Shown here: one piece after another, positions 60,385 to 64,000 of the stretch
Layout of the letters: each line of letters opens with the position of its first letter
Position numbering within the stretch: position 1 is the first letter of the stretch
Source: CAVVEQ01 sp963828855
GTDB lineage: Bacteria > Chloroflexota > Anaerolineae > Anaerolineales > Anaerolineaceae
Assembly: GCA_963828855.1 (NCBI GenBank)
Contig: CAWHGB010000005.1
Coordinates: 1 to 64,000 of the forward strand
Direction of reading: 5' to 3'
DNA: 64,000 nt
Notes under the pieces: model-generated
The model's input: only the letters and a program-made list of their open reading frames with translations
What the model was told of the DNA's origin: nothing
Database searches by the model: none
Translations under genes and position numbers: made by a program

Positions 60385-60777
60385 TCACCTGAGGATGAAG
60401 CGCCAGATAAACCAGCCAGCGAACACCAATCCGGCGATCCAGAGAAAAATAATGATCAGGATCCCCCATCGGTTCTGCGAAGGAAGCGATTGCGTGGAGG
60501 AAGCTGCTTTCTCCCTGGCGGAAGCCATGATTTCTGCAGGGATCAGTTTGATCGCAACAAAAATGCCAAGAGGAACAATGATCAAGTCATCCAGGTAGCC
60601 CAAAACGGGGATGAAATCGGGGATGAGGTCGATCGGGCTCAACGCGTAGGCGATCACCAAAATAGCCGCGACACGCGCATACCAGGGAGTGCGGGGGTCG
60701 AGGTACGCAATATGAATGGCAGAGAGCTCTTTTTTTAACGATTTCATCTGTCGTCGAAAATTCCACATAATCACCAT
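60385..60777 (-). CDS. YkvA-like DUF1232 membrane protein
   Basis: 130 residues, intact. The conserved DUF1232 core is DPRTPWYARVAAILVIAYAL and SPIDLIPDFIPVLGYLDDLI, followed by IVPLGIFVAIKLIPAEIM. A C-terminal helix (WGILIIIFLWIAGLVFAGWF) follows. Two or three membrane segments. ATG 60777 and 60768 are possible. Function unknown; it is a single gene between galE and the large membrane protein. Confidence 0.92.
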   Translation of the reverse strand: MVIMWNFRRQMKSLKKELSAIHIAYLDPRTPWYARVAAILVIAYALSPIDLIPDFIPVLGYLDDLIIVPLGIFVAIKLIPAEIMASAREKAASSTQSLPSQNRWGILIIIFLWIAGLVFAGWFIWRFILR

Positions 60778-60816
60778 AATACTTAAATTAGGCCAAAGAA
60801 ACCCGGGAAGGATTGA

Positions 60817-62841
60817 TCACTCAGAATATTTCAATTTATATTGATCCAATAATTCTTGCCAAAGCTTCATGGCTCGAGCCTTTTGGGGTGTGTTTGGAGT
60901 GCTTTCATCTATTTTCATCCAAAGACCTTCAAGTTTGGTAGGGGATGAACCCTTTAAAGAAAGACTCCATTTGAATGTTGAAATCGCTTCGTCCCATTCG
61001 CTGTTCATAGCATAAGCCTGGATCAAAGGAAAGAAATAAGCAGCCGTGAATTCCGGATGCGTGTCGGGTGAATTTTTAAGTTGACTGATTACCTCCGGCC
61101 AGTCACCCAGTTGTCGGGCAAAATCCGCTCTGTTGTATGATTCACAGAATTGATCCCCGGACCTGGTCCTAAAAATCTCCAGTCCGGAAATGCTTCCCGG
61201 GTTCCCTTTTTGGAGAATAACCTCCGGATTTGATAAACGGGAAAATGCTTCTACCCTTTGGTCAAGAACGGGGTACTCGTATGGGTATTCAGGGTCCAGA
61301 ACCTGCAGGCAATTATTATCAAAAAATACTGATAGGATTTTCTTTTTGTCTAAATCAAAACCCGCACTCAGGAAATTTAGCCGAGTCCTATTATCATTTG
61401 CTAATCCTGGCTCTTCGGTCCCAAAAACCAGCGCGTAATCCAATACCTGCTCGATGTTTTGAGAATAGATCCAATTGAGCGCGAAAGTTAACCCGGTATA
61501 TGACCGCATTCCCATGGGGTAATCGTTTGCGATGATCAGGGTCCCGGGTTCCAAATCAGGAGCCCGGGTCACAAGTTGAGAGAAAAATTGATTTTGTTTT
61601 TTCCAGTCTAGCGAAAACCTGTAAGCTGAGTTGAACTGAACCCCGACAGAAAAAGCGACTAGCAGACTGAATAGAATGATTTTTAATATGGACCTAAAAG
61701 GTAAGACAAGCAGAACCGAAACCAGTATTACGCAGGAACCGAGCATGAAAGGGAGGGTGAACCTCGAAGAGTTATCCCATAAACTCGGGACGAGTCCTGT
61801 GATGACGAAGGGGATTCCCGCGAGCAGAATTGTGCCCGACCCCAAAATCAAAGGTTGTGCTAAATCTGAAAACCTTTCCGTGAATTTAACATTCTTGAGC
61901 AGAAGCAAAAAATAAGCGATACAAACCACGAACGCTAAAGAGGCAAGAATAATATTGAGCAGTTTTGCGGAATTTCCCAAAGATTGGAATTCACCAATTA
62001 GGAATGGCCGAATCCAGGCTAAGGCACTTGTTATGTAAATATTATTCAGAATTTTTCCCGGCAAATGTAATAGGGTTTGGGACGGATCAGCGCGGAACTG
62101 GTCAATAAGGATTGCCGGATGGGTATAATCTTGAAATTTAAAAAAGAACCCCCGCCAGACACTCACACCAACAAAGACGACCAAGTAAGGTGTCCAATAT
62201 GAGAAGAACTTCTTCCAGAGGGGATTAGCTTCGGGAGGATTATTCCGAATTGTGAACCAAATCAGCAAAGGTCTAAGCAGCTCCAGCACATAAAAGAATT
62301 CCATCGTCAACAGGTTGACAAGTGATAGAAGTATCGCAAAAAATGTGTAAACCCATCGGTACTTGGTGCTGCGGAGTGATTTTATTGTCAGAACTAATGA
62401 AAAAATAAAACACAAATAAACAATAAATATGTGACTATACGTGACTGATACGGATTGGCTTATAAAACCGGGGTAGATCGTGAGCAGGATCGCGGTCCAC
62501 ATTGCCAGGATCATTTTCTTGGGCCACAAATTCTTTAGAAGGATCCACACCGAGATGCCGGTCAGCCATCGTAGAATCAAGGCGAATAATTGCCATTTCC
62601 AAGGGATGGTTCCAAGGATGGGTAAGGTCACCTGGAATAGCCATCCCCAAAGCGGTCGGTTGGTTGAAAAGTATTGGGTAATACTTTGGGGTCCGATCCT
62701 GTTATACGAATAAATGAAGATCCAATCATCCGAGTAGAATCCCAGCCTGGGAATCAATATCCCGTATGCCAGGATGCTTAAGCCAAATAAGACCAGTGGA
62801 AAGGTGAAGTTCGGCGATCGAAGAATCTTAGGCATCGACAT
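60817..62841 (-). CDS. large polytopic membrane protein with a soluble C-terminal region, GT-C-like
   Basis: Intact 674 residues, AT-rich. About ten to twelve helices in residues 12-410, starting FPLVLFGLSILAYGILIPRL and GFYSDDWIFIYSYNRIGPQS, where the S-D-D-W loop after helix 1 resembles the catalytic loop of GT-C glycosyltransferases. The loop QYFSTNRPLWGWLFQVT also fits. The C-terminal 260 residues are soluble, with a TPR-like helical region (CESYNRADFARQLGDWPEVI, YAMNSEWDEAISTFKWSLSL). No close relative recognised. It lies next to a GT2 gene reading the same way, suggesting glycan assembly. Confidence 0.75.
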   Translation of the reverse strand: MSMPKILRSPNFTFPLVLFGLSILAYGILIPRLGFYSDDWIFIYSYNRIGPQSITQYFSTNRPLWGWLFQVTLPILGTIPWKWQLFALILRWLTGISVWILLKNLWPKKMILAMWTAILLTIYPGFISQSVSVTYSHIFIVYLCFIFSLVLTIKSLRSTKYRWVYTFFAILLSLVNLLTMEFFYVLELLRPLLIWFTIRNNPPEANPLWKKFFSYWTPYLVVFVGVSVWRGFFFKFQDYTHPAILIDQFRADPSQTLLHLPGKILNNIYITSALAWIRPFLIGEFQSLGNSAKLLNIILASLAFVVCIAYFLLLLKNVKFTERFSDLAQPLILGSGTILLAGIPFVITGLVPSLWDNSSRFTLPFMLGSCVILVSVLLVLPFRSILKIILFSLLVAFSVGVQFNSAYRFSLDWKKQNQFFSQLVTRAPDLEPGTLIIANDYPMGMRSYTGLTFALNWIYSQNIEQVLDYALVFGTEEPGLANDNRTRLNFLSAGFDLDKKKILSVFFDNNCLQVLDPEYPYEYPVLDQRVEAFSRLSNPEVILQKGNPGSISGLEIFRTRSGDQFCESYNRADFARQLGDWPEVISQLKNSPDTHPEFTAAYFFPLIQAYAMNSEWDEAISTFKWSLSLKGSSPTKLEGLWMKIDESTPNTPQKARAMKLWQELLDQYKLKYSE

Positions 62842-63041
62842 TTCAACTCATAAATTTCTAGTAAATACTATTTGGGGAGTCCAAGTAATGATTAGTAAAT
62901 TGAATTCTACGCATGCAAGAAATCTTTTTCACAATTAAAACATCAACCACCAATCATTACAGCTGTTGCCTATTTGTCCACAGGCTCTTATAAAAATCAT
63001 CTATCCATTAAATTCAATTTTCGGTTCTTGCCGGTTAACAA

Positions 63042-64000
63042 TTATTTGATCGAGCGAATTAAATAAACTGGTCTGTGTTTCACTTCCTGGAAGATATAGC
63101 CGATATACAGACCGATAATCCCGAGCGAGGTGAGCACGCAACCGCCAATGATAAGTAACATGAACATCAGCGAGCTCCAACCCGGCTCCAGGGTGGATTG
63201 CCGCCCGCCAAACCACAGGCTGAGCACATAGATGACCTCGATCAGGGCAAGGACAAAAAAGAGGATCCCGATCGAGATGCTGATATAGAGCGGCACAAGG
63301 GAAAAGGAAAACGTGGCATTGACCGCCAGGTTCATCATCTTGCGGGTAGTGTACTTGGATTCGCCCGCCATGCGCTCAGCAGGGGTGAATTCCAGGATGG
63401 CTGTCTTGAATCCGCTCCAGGCCACCATGCCCCGCAGGAAGCGGTGGTATTCCGGCATGCGGCGCAGACTAAGCACGACCTGGCGGGTGAGCAGGCGGAA
63501 ATCCGCCCCACCGGGGAGAATGTAGGTATCCCCGATGCGGTTGACCATTTTGTAGAACAGCCCGGAGGTCGTTCGCTTGAACCAAGAAAGGTCCTCCTGC
63601 TCCAGCCGGCGGCTGAGCACCACCTCGGCGCCATCCGCTCGCCATTTCGAGCATCTGTCCGATCAGCTCGGGGGGGTGCTGCCCGTCGCCATCCAGCGAG
63701 ATGACATAATCCGCATCGGCGTGATCCAGCCCGGCGGTGAGGGCGGCCTGGTGACCGAAGTTGCGGCTAAATTCGATCACCCGCACGCGCGGGTCGGAGT
63801 TGGCGATAGCATACAGAATTTCCTGGGTTCGGTCGGTAGATCCATCGTTAATAAAAAGGATCTGGAATTGGTAGTTCAGGGGAGCGATGGCTTTACACAA
63901 CCGGTCGTAAAATGCCTGGATTACCGATTCTTCGTTGAAAACCGGCACGATCAGGTCGACGTTAAGTTTGTTTCGGGTCGATTTATTACGAACCGGACGG
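63042..64000 (-). CDS. GtrB/DPM1-like family 2 glycosyltransferase with two C-terminal helices (partial, frameshifted)
   Basis: The frame enters from beyond the window: KLNVDLIVPVFNEESVIQAF, QILFINDGSTDRTQEILYAI, VIEFSRNFGHQAALTAGLDH, DYVISLDGDGQHPPELIGQM with the D-x-D metal site. After a shift near 63640, LSRRLEQEDLSWFKRTTSGL, GGADFRLLTRQVVLSLRRMP, and two transmembrane helices (YISISIGILFFVLALIEVIY; LMFMLLIIGGCVLTSLGIIG). End YLIRSIK. It moves a sugar from a nucleotide onto undecaprenyl phosphate, the donor for GT-C enzymes such as the preceding large membrane protein. The start codon lies outside the window. Confidence 0.92.

Overview
The window most resembles a mesophilic, anaerobic member of the Chloroflexota (Anaerolineae-like). 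This is inferred from gene content rather than a marker phylogeny: an hrcA/CIRCE heat-shock unit, ClpC, a six-helix HD-GYP protein, a DUF6391 protein, YfhO-like and GT39-like membrane proteins, and cohesin/dockerin and giant beta-helix surface proteins. Many housekeeping genes (hrcA, kamA, surE, ychF, priA, clpC, radA, holA, galE) are cut by one to four frameshifts while staying conserved on both sides of the break. I read these as assembly or base-calling indels, not pseudogenes, and give one span per gene. The block from about 34.8 to 44.4 kb is free of frameshifts and looks AT-richer.

Layout. 0-1.2 kb: start of a grpE-like gene and hrcA, with a perfect CIRCE operator, leftward. 1.3-7.2 kb: a leftward, tightly coupled operon of LacI-type regulator, cobalamin-binding mutase-like protein, opine dehydrogenase-family protein, ATP-grasp ligase of the D-Ala-D-Ala ligase fold and Na+/Ca2+ exchanger-family protein. 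It is the best candidate for an undescribed pathway. Divergent from it are lysine 2,3-aminomutase and an aldo/keto reductase, then a degenerate HD-GYP protein and a DegV lipid-binding protein. 12.2-26.4 kb: a surface region. A secreted beta-helix protein with its own cohesin and a C-terminal dockerin lies next to a membrane-anchored cohesin protein. A SafE-like/cupredoxin metal protein, an HMA metallochaperone, a DUF559 nuclease between REP-like hairpins and a 6-kb beta-helix gene follow. 26.5-34.8 kb: GT39-like protein, surE, small membrane proteins, a membrane protein/XRE regulator pair with a clear operator-promoter, tandem MDR oxidoreductases, a CBS protein, ychF and tRNA-Leu(CAA).

34.9-43.4 kb: a lipoprotein that looks like a cytochrome c without its haem cysteines, a YfhO-like protein, and a complete set of enzymes for a CDP-3,6-dideoxyhexose (rfbF, rfbG, rfbH, a reductase, an RfbE-like 2-epimerase: the CDP-tyvelose route) with a glycosyltransferase. 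43.5-57.8 kb: housekeeping genes (Memo-like, priA, clpC, aminotransferase, sugar nucleotidyltransferase, M3 peptidase, radA, DUF6391, holA), interrupted by a REP-associated transposase (RAYT) carrying its own 28-bp palindrome. 57.8-64 kb: small membrane protein, a 590-base stretch without a clear gene, PlsY-like protein, galE, DUF1232 protein, a large polytopic membrane protein and a GT2 glycosyltransferase running off the window.
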